Below, piece after piece: positions 36,247-47,500 of a stretch of 64,000 bases of DNA. Numbering within the stretch: position 1 is the first letter of the stretch; the number at the start of each line of letters is the position of its first letter. The stretch spans positions 29,264,001-29,328,000 of the forward strand of contig OX419760.1 in assembly GCA_948567375.1 (NCBI GenBank), in the 5' to 3' direction. Source of the stretch: Lunularia cruciata. Its lineage: Eukaryota > Streptophyta > Marchantiopsida > Lunulariales > Lunulariaceae. The notes under the pieces are model-generated. The model did no database searches and was not told where the DNA came from. It saw only the letters and a list, made by a program, of their open reading frames with translations. The position numbers and the translations under genes are program-made.

Positions 36247-36660
36247 TTAGTTTAGCAAGAGTTCCAAGTCCCTCCAATAACGGAGCTCTTGATTTCCCTG
36301 TACTCCACATCGTCTGGCCCGGTCAATTACTGCGCCTACTGCAACCCGAAAGATCATGCATGTGTCGCCTGGTCTTCTTGGACACATTGGTTCATGACGT
36401 TTCAGAATCCAATGATTGGTTGATGAGTATGGGAACTTCCTCCATCGAAGTTCCAGCTGCAGTAAAGTTTCAGAAGCATATCTAATCAGGGATAAAATTC
36501 TCTCAGGAAACATAATGTGTGCGCTTCCAGCTACATTCCGGAGTATCCAGATGAAACTACGAGCTCCAGCACAGTCCATGAAATCTTCCCGCAACAAAAA
36601 GTTCTGCCAAAGGCTATTCCTTCTGTGAATTGGTTTACCTACAGACCATGGAACTAGCAT
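36247..36660 (-). CDS. Unrecognised 137-aa ORF downstream of copy C
   Basis: An intact reading frame starts with MLVPWSVGKP and includes FPERILSLIRYASETLLQLE. It lies just after the C pseudogene stop on the same strand. The equivalent region after copy B (54230-54640) aligns well but is frameshifted and has stops. I recognise no domain. It may be the 3' untranslated region of the ancestral NLR-ARM gene, or a small gene intact in one arm only. No splice evidence settles this. Confidence 0.25.
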   Translation of the reverse strand: MLVPWSVGKPIHRRNSLWQNFLLREDFMDCAGARSFIWILRNVAGSAHIMFPERILSLIRYASETLLQLELRWRKFPYSSTNHWILKRHEPMCPRRPGDTCMIFRVAVGAVIDRARRCGVQGNQELRYWRDLELLLN

Positions 36661-36770
36661 AATTCTCTAATGTACCTGACAGCAGTAGTTACACATACAT
36701 TCCATAGATAGTGCAACTGGATAAAAGAATTACAGTAAGTCATAAAATTCCACAAAAGCAGCTTCTGCTC

Positions 36771-38581
36771 TAGATCTGAGAGGGGTGTACTAAAGCCTTC
36801 TCACCTGCACTTGGACATAAAGAGTCACCAGCACTAGCAAGCAGATCACAGAGGCCTTGAAAGCGTGGATTTTCAGTAACCTGGTCCCCTCCAAAGAATG
36901 CCATCAACTTCGATGTAGCGCCTGGAATGCTTCCAATCCTCCTCTGTAACTCCTTGTCAATGGCCAGAGTACCAAATACCCGTGCGAAACTTTCCAGGAT
37001 CAAAGGACTCTTGTTTTTAGACAAGAAATCAACCAATCATTCAAGATCTCCAGGGGAATCCGTGATGTGTTTGCGAGGGACAATATCATGAGCTGAATTA
37101 CCCAAAGGTAGCACCAGCCATTCTTGCACCTCCACACCTTGCAGGGAGAGTGTGAGCAGTTTTGTGAGATTGAATTGAGCAATTTCTCCAATTCGCTTTC
37201 TTCCATCTTCACTCATTGATATGTCAGCCAAGGCCGATGGAACACGTCCCTTTCCGGGAGATTAGCAATCTACCAATCTGTCAAGAACACCGGAGAATCC
37301 CACTATCCGTTTACAATTCACCTCATCTCCAACAGCTAGTTTGCCCAATGTTGCCATCACTCTCGCTTGAAAGTCATCAGTTCCGTCACCTTGAAGGAAG
37401 AGTGCACACAGTTTTGAGATTGAGCCAGGATGTTCCCTATCCGTCTTTAGCAATATCCATCTTCATGATATGCTACGTTTGCTAAAGTCCCAAACCACAT
37501 CCTGCATCAGCAACGAGCTCTTTCCACGAGACAAGAAATCTATTAATCCCTGAATAGCACCGGGGGAATCCAAGATATGTTTAGCATTGGCCTCAGTTAC
37601 AGCTAGCTTGCTCAGAGTTCTCAGTAGTTGCAGCTGCTCATGTAGATACTCCATAGCTTTATCTCCCGGAAGGAAGAGCCTAGTAAGAAGCTTCGGTATT
37701 GACCCTGTAACTTCTCAGATTCTCCTCTTCCCATCTTTATGTTATCTTTATGCAACATTCCTCATCAGCAGGGAGTCACTTCCACCCGACAAATTATCCA
37801 ATAGTGCCTCAATTGCACCGGGGAAATCCAGAATCTGCTTAGCAGTGGGCTCCTAATCGGCCAAATTGGACAGAGTTCTCACCACTTGAACTTGAAATCC
37901 ACAGTTCCATCCCTTTCAAGAAGAGGTAAAGGAGTTTCGAGATTGACCGGGAACTTCTCCGATTTTCCTCTTCCCATCTGCATGTATTGCTAGATGGGCT
38001 AAGGTCCATACAACATTCCTCATCAGCACGGAATCACTTCCACCCGACAAACCATCCAATAGTGCCTCAATTCACCGGGCAAATTCAGAATCTGCTTAGC
38101 AATGGTCTCATAATCAGCCAAATTCGACAGAATTCTCACCACTTGAACTGGAAAATCCACATTTCCATCCCTTTGAAGAAAGACCTTAAGGAGTTCCAAG
38201 AATGACCCGGGAACTTATCCGATTCTCCTATTCCTATCTTTATGTTTGCCTAGATTGGCGAACGTCCGTACAACATTCCGCATCAGCAGCGAGTCAATTC
38301 CACCCGACAAAGCATCCACTAGTGCCTCAACTGCACCCGCTAAATCCAGAATCTGCTTAGCAGTGGCCTCATAATCGGCCAAATTCGACAGAGTTCTCAC
38401 CGTTCCAACTTGAAAAGTCCACACTTCCATCCCTTTGAAAGAAAACCTAAAGGAGTTTCGAGATGGACCTCGCAACTTCTCCGATTCTCCTCGTCCCATC
38501 TTCATGTTTGCCTAGATTGGCTAAAGTGCTTGCAACGTTCTCCATCAGCACGGATTTACTTCCACCCGATAATGCTTCAAC
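36771..38581 (-). pseudogene. Copy C: headless 3' remnant of an NB-ARC-ARM gene
   Basis: Reading right to left there are about three decayed 261-bp-type modules (38581-37700) with motifs such as ADYEATAKQILD. Three more diverged modules follow (about 37654-37037, with LLRTLSKLAVTEANAKHILD and PGSISKLCALFLQGDG). The C-terminus is SKLMAFFGG and ENPRFQGLCDLLASAGDS, with the stop at 36771. Frameshifts separate the pieces. The array stops abruptly near 38581, where AT-rich unrelated sequence begins, so NB-ARC and most of the array are gone. It is the best record in the window of the ancestral C-terminal modules. Confidence 0.75.
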
Positions 38582-40023
38582 ACATATTTATATTTATGTT
38601 GCTAGAGGAGGAGCGATATATCCTATACTTTCCTTTGAACTAGTTCAAACTCATTTTGACACTCACTATGATTAGCTAGACTGTTGCATTGCCTAGGACG
38701 ACTTCAATATCTTTGTCTCTATCTATCATAAGAAAGAGCTGCCTCACTTGGCTCACATCAAGACCATCTCACTCCCTCATGTTTTTCCTAACATTTTCCT
38801 CTAAATGTAAATTAGGGATTATAAAATTGGAATGTAATATGTAATTCCAAAACGTCATACCTTTCGGATACTTATAAAAAGCTTTGTCTCCAAAAATGAC
38901 ACTCAGTCACATGATCTAAAACTTTTGTTGCTATGTCTTACAAATGGAAAAGAATATCCACGGTTAACATGGGCTTAGTATCTATAAAGATTTAAGAATA
39001 TCCTTTCTTTCTGCCGGACAGGGAGCTCGCGTTCAAGCATCCCATAAGTTTATCCAGTAGGGTTGTATATCATACTGTTGATCAGGATTTCTACATGACT
39101 TCTGAATTTATATATATACAATTCATTCACATACGCATTTGGGTTTTCTGTCATGTGGTATTCCATGGTTTGCTTAGGACACATGGGCCCACCTTGTCCA
39201 TCACTTGATCCGAGGCAGATCTTGCCTCTTTTCTTTACACTCTCCCATAATTCGCTAAGTCCTCTCAGGCTTTTCCTTGCTAATCTGTTCCTTCCTTCAC
39301 TTTGCCTTTGCTTTTGCTGTTTGAGTTGTCCAGTCCTTCTCTATGCAACATTGATGTCTCCCTTTGTCCCCTTCATGTTCCCCTTTCCACTCTTTGGATT
39401 ATTTTTTCATTCCACCTTTGTTGCTGCCTTGCTCTACTTTACTTTGTGAGACTTTGGCCCCCCTTTTTGTGGCAGATGACTTGCTCTTTCTTTGTGTCTT
39501 TGGATGCTTCTTTAGATGGATATGCTCCTCCTGCTCAACTAGTCTCGTCTAATGGAGCAACTCATCCTCTACTAGTATGCTCTCTCTAAAATCCCTCTCC
39601 CCGTCTCCCAAGAGGGTGTGGTGATCTTTAAGTGCCCTAAGCCAGCCTAGTGTAGGAAGTGTGTCTAACTCAAACTCATCTCTCTCTCTCTCTAGTGTCT
39701 AATGGATCCTCATGTACCTAGTGTAATGATGGATCATCATGTACTGAGTTCACTCCATGGGGATTATGGGCTCTAACATCATTGACAAGAGGGTGAGCAT
39801 GTGTTAGGCGATATCTACACAAATACCCAATAGTTTAGGTTCAAGTAGAAAAATAAATAATTAACCAAGATAGTAAACAAAGCATGTATTTTGGGAAGAT
39901 TCATCTACAGCAAATGTAGTGACATCCATCATCCATAAAGGTTAACATTGAGTTTAGTGTTAAAAATGGTGAGGCAAAAGCAAAATGCATAACAAAATGT
40001 TCCTTCATTCCATCCACACACAC

Positions 40024-40027
<4 letters not shown>
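38582..40027. other. Unassigned DNA after copy C
   Basis: Begins where the ARM array of copy C is cut. A short CT-rich run sits at about 39680-39696. Long frames at 39153-39589 are hydrophobic and T-rich and overlap in several phases, as low-complexity DNA does. No gene recognised. Confidence 0.4.

Positions 40028-40098
<71 letters not shown>
40028..40098. repeat. TA microsatellite, about 70 bp
   Basis: Uninterrupted alternating T and A, giving Tyr-Ile runs in translation. Apparent reading frames across it are artefacts. Confidence 0.95.
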
Positions 40099-40100
<2 letters not shown>

Positions 40101-40795
40101 TATCATACAGAGAGAGAAAGGTATAATTCCATGCTTGGAGTAAACACATACTCGAAAGGTGTTTGAAACAGTACTCTCATTCACCATGGGCATCCTGGTC
40201 CTCCTCATGCGTATGCTCTCCATCCTCTTCACCCTTATCAACATACACCTCCTCGTCTCCGTGGGTAGGCCTATATACAACCTCATCCTCACTCAATAAT
40301 CCTCTCTCTATAAACAAATGTGTGAGAACTTACCCTATGTGAGTCACACAAAAGTGCCTACCAGTTGGGTGGAGAAGCTACTTATGGAGTACCACCAACT
40401 ATACACAATCATAGTCCACCATAGTAAATGTAGCCATCTTACTCTTCACTATCAATATGATATTCCCATGTACTACCTTGGGATGTCTAGTTTGAATAAG
40501 TAGTGAACATAGCATTGGAAAAATAGTCTAAATGCAGGATATGCACATTGCCTCACCAAATATCTTCTTGTTGACCTCTCACCGATGGGAAACCAATCTT
40601 CCACCAAAGCATGTGTAAAAAATTAATATTATAGTTTCTAGACTATTATTAGATCATTCAAGACTTTCGCTTTTTCTTTTTCTTGATAAAACTAAACTAA
40701 ATTCATAAGCTTATTATCCTAGGTTGGAAGAAGTTGATAAGAACCCATTTGTTTTTGCTTAGCAAAGCAGCCCCCTCTGTTAGGAGACTTGCACG

Positions 40796-40870
40796 ACTGG
40801 CTATTAGCTCAGTGGTAGGGCGTAGCTCAGTGGTAGGGCTTTACTACTGAGAATTGTGTCGTTGTGCTTG
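40796..40870 (+). ncRNA. tRNA-derived fragment with a doubled A box (SINE-like)
   Basis: TAGCTCAGTGGTAGGG occurs at 40805-40820 and again at 40823-40838. It fits the pol III A box of tRNA genes. No acceptor stem, anticodon loop or clear B box could be assembled, so this is not a working tRNA. A tRNA-derived SINE head or a rearranged tRNA relic fits better. Confidence 0.4.
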
Positions 40871-41389
40871 GGCCGTGAAGGTTTTCAGCGACATAAAACT
40901 TCAACGTGCTCATCAGCGTATGACCTGATGTTAATCATTTAAAGTGCCCGTAGCAAATTTTTGTATGTTAAATTTATTATAAATTATTTTATTGAATAAT
41001 AAAAGGAATATTCATCATCTTGAAATATCCAAACTTTGATTCCTCATACACCATATATTCTTTAAGCTGCATAATAACAATAACTAATACGAGCTGAAAA
41101 CTAAGATATTTTAGCTAGCTTGGGAACCATTGGGGGATTATTAAAATATATTACATGCAAAGTTCCTAAAAAAAATGAAGAATAAATTGATAGAGTCTAA
41201 ATCTATAAACAATTCAATATATTTACAAGGTTCCTTCATAGAGTTCAGCACTTGAGAGTACATTGGAACCTATTACATATTCAACGTATTCAATTCACCA
41301 TAAAGTACTTTTCATCCAATATCATTCTAAGTATTGCTGTCATTGATCCCCCAAAACTTATAAGATTCATAATTGTTTGATCAGAGGAG

Positions 41390-41570
41390 TTGCTTGGTAC
41401 ATATTATCATCTCCGAACCAATCGCCATGCTGAACTTCTATCCTATCTACCGTCGTATGGGATCATTATCCTTAACAACTTTTATGATACGGTATAGTTA
41501 ACTTCTTCTTTATCTTACTTTAGATATACTAGCTTTAGTTGAACTCTCATCCCCAACATTAAGTACTTCA
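41390..41570 (+). mobile_element. Possible decayed Copia-type gag fragment
   Basis: A plus-strand trace reads AELLSYLPSSYG then ILNNFYDTV, a stop, then LTSSLSY, resembling the middle of the gag region of Copia retroelements (leu-leu..leu-pro..tyr). Very short and stop-containing. No other retroelement domain was found next to it. Confidence 0.25.
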
Positions 41571-43265
41571 TTTTTAAAATTAGGAGCAGTATGGAAATAT
41601 GCTTGTAGTTAAGCCTATGATTTTTAGAATATTATATCTCGAGATCATAATATTTGGTGGACCTTACACTATCTTCATTTTATGCTCCACCTACAACTTT
41701 TCCATCTTGTTTTCTTTGCACCACCTCCACGCCCCATCATATGTTTCTAATTTTTATGATGCAGATAGGAAAAGTACACACATCCAATGCATTGATAGTT
41801 TTACACTTAGAACTAAGAAACAGACTTTGCACAAAGTCTCAGTGCTCCAAATATAAACAACATAAATGGTGGAATCTATCCTTTCCTCACAATTTCATGT
41901 CATCTTATACGAACATAAACAACCTCATCTCTTTTATCTCTTAACAACTGGAAGATAAGTACTCACTATCTACCTCAACTATCCATTGTTTCGCACCACC
42001 GTTTATTTGGATTAGTGCCTCATTCTCATTTGAAAATTCCCATAAATTATCTCGCAAAGATTTTTCTCGTTCTACAATAGTCTGATCTTAGCATATGGAG
42101 AATATTTCTCTACCCTTCTATCAACCTCAAACGATCTGAAATGATCTCCATTCAGTGCATGGATAACAGTCTCGCATATTTATTGTATGACGATAGCTAA
42201 ACGATCTGAAATGATCTCCATTCAGTGCATGGATAATAGTCTCGCATATTTATTGTATTACGAAAGCCAAACCTTTCGCCCGTCTTACATTATCATACAT
42301 CTCAAATTTGATGAATTGCAAGTTTTGAGCGTTTGCAAAACTATATAGAGTTGTCTCAATGGGGACAATAACACATGCCTTAATTAGTAGCTTGATATCT
42401 ATTATCCAAAATATGGCAATGAATATTTGAAAAGAATGTTTCCTAGTCTTGCAAAGCATACATCCAATGCAATCCTTGATTAAAGTTCTACAAGCAAAGA
42501 AGTATATGAATGCACATTACAAAATATACAAATTTGGAAATATTTCAGAATCCACTACCAGATTCATATCCCAATATTTTGTCATGGCGGATGGGATCAT
42601 ATAGACGAAGTTCTTGGTATCAACATTTATCCAGTCATTGCAAATCTCTCTTCTTCCCAGCATAAGTTTATAGCATCTCTAAAACAAAACAAAAATTGTG
42701 CAATTGGGGATGATCTTCTATATAATTTCTATATAATTGGGAATGATTTTCTATACAGTATATAAAATTATGTCTATAATATGCTAATAGTAACATTTAT
42801 GACCACAAGACATAATCCATAGGATTCTAGTCAACCATAACATAACCTTTGTAAGCTGCTCTCTCCATTTATAATGTAAAGCTAGCCATTTATGTGGTAA
42901 TTTAGTGTGTGTTATATTGTATTCTAGAGTTCCTACCAATTTTTAGCAGCAAATATAGAATGGACATACGTCGTCCTTTCCCTTTCTTCTCAGCACTCTA
43001 TTTCGTGGCTCTGTTTGCCAAATATGTTGTGCAAGTTCACGACATGCACTTATGATTGATTTCCTCCGTTGTGGGTTTCAACGCTGGTCCATAGCATAGA
43101 CGACTCGGTTGAGTATTTCACCACCAATCTCACAAAAGTTCTTGAAAATAGATCCAAGAACTACTTGCATATTTCACCACTTCTTGTGAATGAAGTGCTG
43201 CTTTGCCTTTTGCTGTTGGGACGAATATAATAATCTCAGCTCCATATAAGAATGTCATTTGATCC
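41571..43265. other. Unassigned AT-rich DNA before relic X-B
   Basis: Apart from the 70 bp duplication no gene or element was recognised. Composition becomes gene-like only from about 43000. Confidence 0.4.
42129..42268. repeat. 70 bp tandem duplication
   Basis: AAACGATCTGAAATGATCTC starts at 42129 and 42199, and both units end in the CTCGCATATTTATTGTAT segment. Only a few differences separate the units, so it is fairly recent. Confidence 0.85.
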
Positions 43266-44210
43266 GTGGGAATTCATATGTTGCAGTCAATACCAGATAC
43301 CATGATAGAGCGGACGGATGGGCATCCACTTGCATTGGCAAGTTTAGCCCTAGCAATTGGGAGCAAGGATCGTCACAATGAGCAAAAATGGGTTGCTGTA
43401 CTCCGATGCTCCCTCACTCTGCCAGAAACTTCTAGTGTCAAATCGTCGCAGGAGAAACAGTTTTGGCGCATAGGCGCTTGCGAATTTGTCATATCAAGCA
43501 AGTCAATTGATTCTTTAGCTTATGGTACCTACCTCTCGTTTCCTTTATATTTTGCACGTGCCTGGTCTTTGTACAGAACACAATATGAGGAAGTAAGTGT
43601 CAGCTGAAGACTTTCATGTACAGCAGGTGGACCCGATATGCCACTTGTAGTGCAACAGACGATACTAGAGACAACCTCACAGTAAGAGACAATGAGAGCC
43701 TCATGTCAGGATAGGAACCAGTAACTGTACTTAGATTGACTATTCTTTGTTATCCTACACGGTCCCCGCTTTTCACTCGGTCAAAACAATTATTCTGTCA
43801 ATGTACGAGCTTTTCACGTGGGATAGACTGACGTCGGTGCAATTTTGTAGATGCTGGAATGTCATCGATGCGCCTGATTTCGAGAGTTTACTGCGATTTG
43901 CTCGTCGTCGTATTGGACAGGAGTTCATCATTTGTCTGTGAGAAGAAATTCCGGAACTAGCGGAGATGCAGATGAGTCCCTATATTGGAAAGCAGAACAG
44001 CGTTGGTTGGATTATGGTGTATGTAAGTTCTGAGGAGATTTTGAAAATCAGGAATTGTCCAGCCAAAGTCATGCTTGGCAACCGCATAGTTTGCCTGAAA
44101 CAGCTTGCCTATTAACGTTGATCTCCGATCGGGAGTTCGGTCCAGATTTACTCACTTCTTCAAGCCCCCTCGGGAGTTCATCAAAGTATGTACTAGCAAA
44201 CTTAGGATTG
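43266..44210 (+). pseudogene. Relic X-B: fossil of a neighbouring NLR upstream of copy B
   Basis: The first open piece (43266-43607) has RTDGHPLALASLALAIGS, a GLPL-type motif of an NB-ARC domain, and ends near a GTAAGT donor. A second piece (43747-43941) has SMYELFTWDRLTSVQFCRC and then PDFESLLRFARRR, which reads like the end of a leucine-rich or similar NLR C-terminus. It stops at a TGA just after IICL. A third piece after that stop has MQMSPY and ILKIRNCPAKVMLGN. The TGA is shared with relic X-A. Assignment to the NLR superfamily is moderate; the C-terminal type is a guess. Confidence 0.55.
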
Positions 44211-44561
44211 TAGTAGAATCTGAAGACCTTTTGTGGATGTGAGCCGGAGTGTCAGAATTTTGTTAGCACACTCTCCCCCGGCAATTTATTCCGTGAGAGT
44301 ACTACATTTTCTGCAGGTAAGGATGCTCCGATCTTAACGCCATACATGATCTGATGTTTGGTTTATCTTAGAATGGAGTGAACCTGAAAATTGATTCTGC
44401 TCTCGTCGTTTCGGGATTACTATGGTCTTTACAATCCGAATTTTCTCTACCTGGACCGATACTTTGACAATATCTTTATGACATGTACTATTGGCTATGC
44501 GCCATAAATATGCCCGATTTGCATCCCCTGTTTTCACGGTGACAAGTTGTGTTCAGGATCG
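44211..44561 (+). promoter_or_regulatory. Upstream region of copy B, conserved with copy A
   Basis: This stretch is closely matched by 9756-10115 in reverse, so both NLR-ARM genes share their leader and promoter region. A CATAAATATG element at about 44504, some 58 bases before the ATG, is the only TATA-like candidate and is weak. Transcription start is not determined. Confidence 0.3.
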
Positions 44562-47500
44562 ATGGTGGAGGTAGTAGCTGCAGCTGCAGCACTTGTAGCC
44601 CTTATACCCCAGATATCGGATCTGGGCAATAGATGGCACAATGCACATGAAGCATGGAAACGTATTCCAGCGCAATTGGACAGTTTTCGGGAGCAACACG
44701 ACACTTACTCGACGATGATCAACGAATTGGGTCTAACGGACAACCCTCAGTTGCGGAAAAGGTTGGAGAAAGCCAAGGTCCTAGTGGAGAAAGAACAAGA
44801 ACAAAGGGACAAAGAAAAAGAAAGATGGATCCGTTTTCTTCCCGGATGTTGTTTCAAGGTGACTGCAACTCTTTTCCCAGAAAATTTAGAAGCGTCGCTT
44901 AAGGAGATCCTACAAGCATACAGCGATGTAGTTACTGTGATGCAACAAAAGCAAAGTGTGCATCAAGTGATGATGAAGGAAGCATTTGCTAAACCTTGTT
45001 CCTTCAAGATCAGTGAAGAAGCTGCGAGCACACATGTACCACTAAGCATCGACAAAAGACTTGTAGATGCACTTGAGGAAAAGGACGGGCCCTCTGTAGT
45101 TCTCTTACACGGTGATCCTGGTACAGGAAAAACTATCTTAGCCAGGTACATGGTTGTCCATTATAGAAATCTGATTCCTCGAGAAGACACACCATTCAGC
45201 TTGGTTTTCTTCTTGGAGTGTGGTTATGGAGCAACCGTGGCATCCAAGCAACTAGAACTGCTGACAAATCTTGCTCCAGAGGATTGTTCGGAAATCAGTC
45301 AAGGAAACGGTGGTGCAAATCTCAAAATTCAGATTGAGAACCGACTACAGCGTCTTCTCAGTGTGCGAACTGCTTTGGTGATCTTGGACGATGTGTGGGA
45401 GTCCACTTTTGTAGAGGCGTTTGTTAGGCTGGTGAACAGAGCATCGCTTAGAAATGTGAGGTTGCTGGTCACGTCCCGGAAGTCCATGCTATGGGAAGAT
45501 TCTGTACAAATTCAGACGGAGCGGGTCGAGCTGAAGGAAGCGGAGAAAATCCTTGCATGCCATGCAGGATTCCCAAACAATGATCTACCACAAGATTTGA
45601 AGGTCTGTCAGAAAACTTCTATTTTGTTATTTTTGCGCATCGCATGCACCAGTCCCGATTTCCTTGTGAGTGAATACTTACGGGAAAAAATGGAGCGTGC
45701 TTGATAATTAAAATTTGATGCTTTTGAATATAATAGTACTATCGATGTAGATGGGGTGGTTTATGTTTTCTAGATAGGGTGGTTCATGTTTAGCAGCGGA
45801 AACCTTCATTGTGGAATAATAGCAGCTAAAGCTTTATTACACGAGATATCCCAATATGCATGTATCCCCTCTTGTTCTGTTTTTAGAAGAGAATCAGTTC
45901 TTATGGCCCCGGGACTGGGATCAATACAAGCTGACAGCTTGTACACCGGTGAGGTCTTGCCTGGAAATTGCGGACTGCCAAAAGAACTGGATCTTGTTTG
46001 TATATCTACTTATTAGTATTTAGATTTTAATCATTTTGATGTATACCAAGTAGGCTAAAGATGTATGCATTTGATTTTATGTACTTCTCACAGGATGTTG
46101 CTCGAGATCTCATAGATCGAGCAGAGTATAATCCACTGGCTTTGGCGATGGTGGGCAAGAGGATAAGCAGGAAGGAGAACAATCACGTCCGCGAGTGGAA
46201 GAGGGTTGCAAATGGTTACGCCGCCGCCATAAAGGAAGACGTTCAAGGGGAAGGCACACCTCTGCGTCTGAGATCAGTACTTCTCTTCTCATACGAAAAA
46301 AACATTTGGGAGACAATGTTGATGACGTACAGAGAGCTCAAACCTAATGCTAGGGCTTTGCTAATCTTGATTGCAAATTGTGAGGGCCAGTCCATCCCCA
46401 ATCATGTTGTGTACATGTTGTACACTAGATTACTACATGCACGTGGAGAAGGAGATGCAGTGCTGTTCGACGACCATAAAAATCAATTGATGGAAAGCGG
46501 TACGATGTTGCAATCGAACATCCAGTTTCTAGAATATAGGGATCCGATAGCAGAAGGAATACCAGTCATAAAGAAGCAATACCAAACCTTAGGGTTGCAT
46601 GATCTGCAGCGAAATTTCATCAACAATCACCGCGAGACGAGAAAGTATGTTGAAGAGGTGATGACTGAGATGCAGTTGCTGAACGATAAAACCATACCGA
46701 GCTCCGGACTTGATCATGAAATCATTTGTGATGACCGGCACGGGGATGAAGTCTTTGCACTTTGCGCCCTCTACTTACAGGAAACTCATGCAAAGAAAGC
46801 TACAGAAAACCTTGGAATGAGTGCTATAGATTACGGCCGCTTGAAGAAGTTACGAGGGGCAATGGAGAATCTTCCCTTCCTCATGCAGGACCAACTACCA
46901 GAATATGATGAGAACTTGGCTCATTGTGTCAAGCAGGTCTGTTCTGGTTTTGCCCGCATTAAATCTTAATATCAGGCAGCCTTGTATGAAAGCACTGAAA
47001 TTGCTTGGAATTTACCCCTAAACTTAAATGAGAAGAATCGAATAACACTCTAACTTCCCAGTTTCTTTGTTCTGTATCTATTTGTAGGTTTACGTCAAGG
47101 CCGTTCGCAATGGACAACTTGATGACGCGTGTCTTCAAATTTTGGTCTCATCTTTGCACTATGGACCACCAGTAATCAGCACATTGACTCGAATTTGGAA
47201 CACAGGATCGTGTAGTGCATCTCATAGTCCTTGGACCATAAAAAGTCTGCTTGAATTGTTCTTAACGCCGCAGCACACCGATGAAAGCTCATGCTCCCCT
47301 TACCAGAAACTTCACCTTCGTGGTATCGGTCGTTTGGCTCTATACGAAGCTAATAATAAGCAGATAGTGGAGTTTCCAGGCGCTCTTCAGAGAATGATAG
47401 ATTGTTTGTCTCTTCGTCAGAACTCCACACTCAGGCAAATTGCTGCAGACGCTTTAGATTGCATAGCAACATATGAAGATGGGAGGAGGAGAATAGGAGA

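Larger units (their letters stand above)
31440..38581. repeat. Left arm of a diverged inverted duplication (about 7 kb)
   Basis: In order it holds pseudogene D, the hairpin repeat, the GPI-type exon, the mini-gene, unassigned conserved DNA, the 137-aa ORF and copy C. The same series occurs in reverse at 52842-59731. The arms have many indels, and each has its own tandem duplications, so the duplication is not recent. The outer edge is near 31440 and the inner edge near 38581. Confidence 0.8.

Noticed and set aside
39153-39589. Hydrophobic overlapping frames as a membrane protein
   Set aside because: Three overlapping phases are all Phe/Leu/Cys rich, as expected from T- and C-rich low-complexity DNA; no conserved start, splice or family signature.
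40005-40292. Open frames through the TA microsatellite
   Set aside because: The long Tyr-Ile run is a translation of (TA)n; both frames depend on it and have no other content.
40796-40870. A functional tRNA gene
   Set aside because: Only A-box words are present; no stem pairs, anticodon loop or B box can be formed.
44547-44561. An upstream start for copy B
   Set aside because: The extra codons begin with TTG; the first ATG at 44562 gives the same start as copy A and a sensible N-terminal helix.
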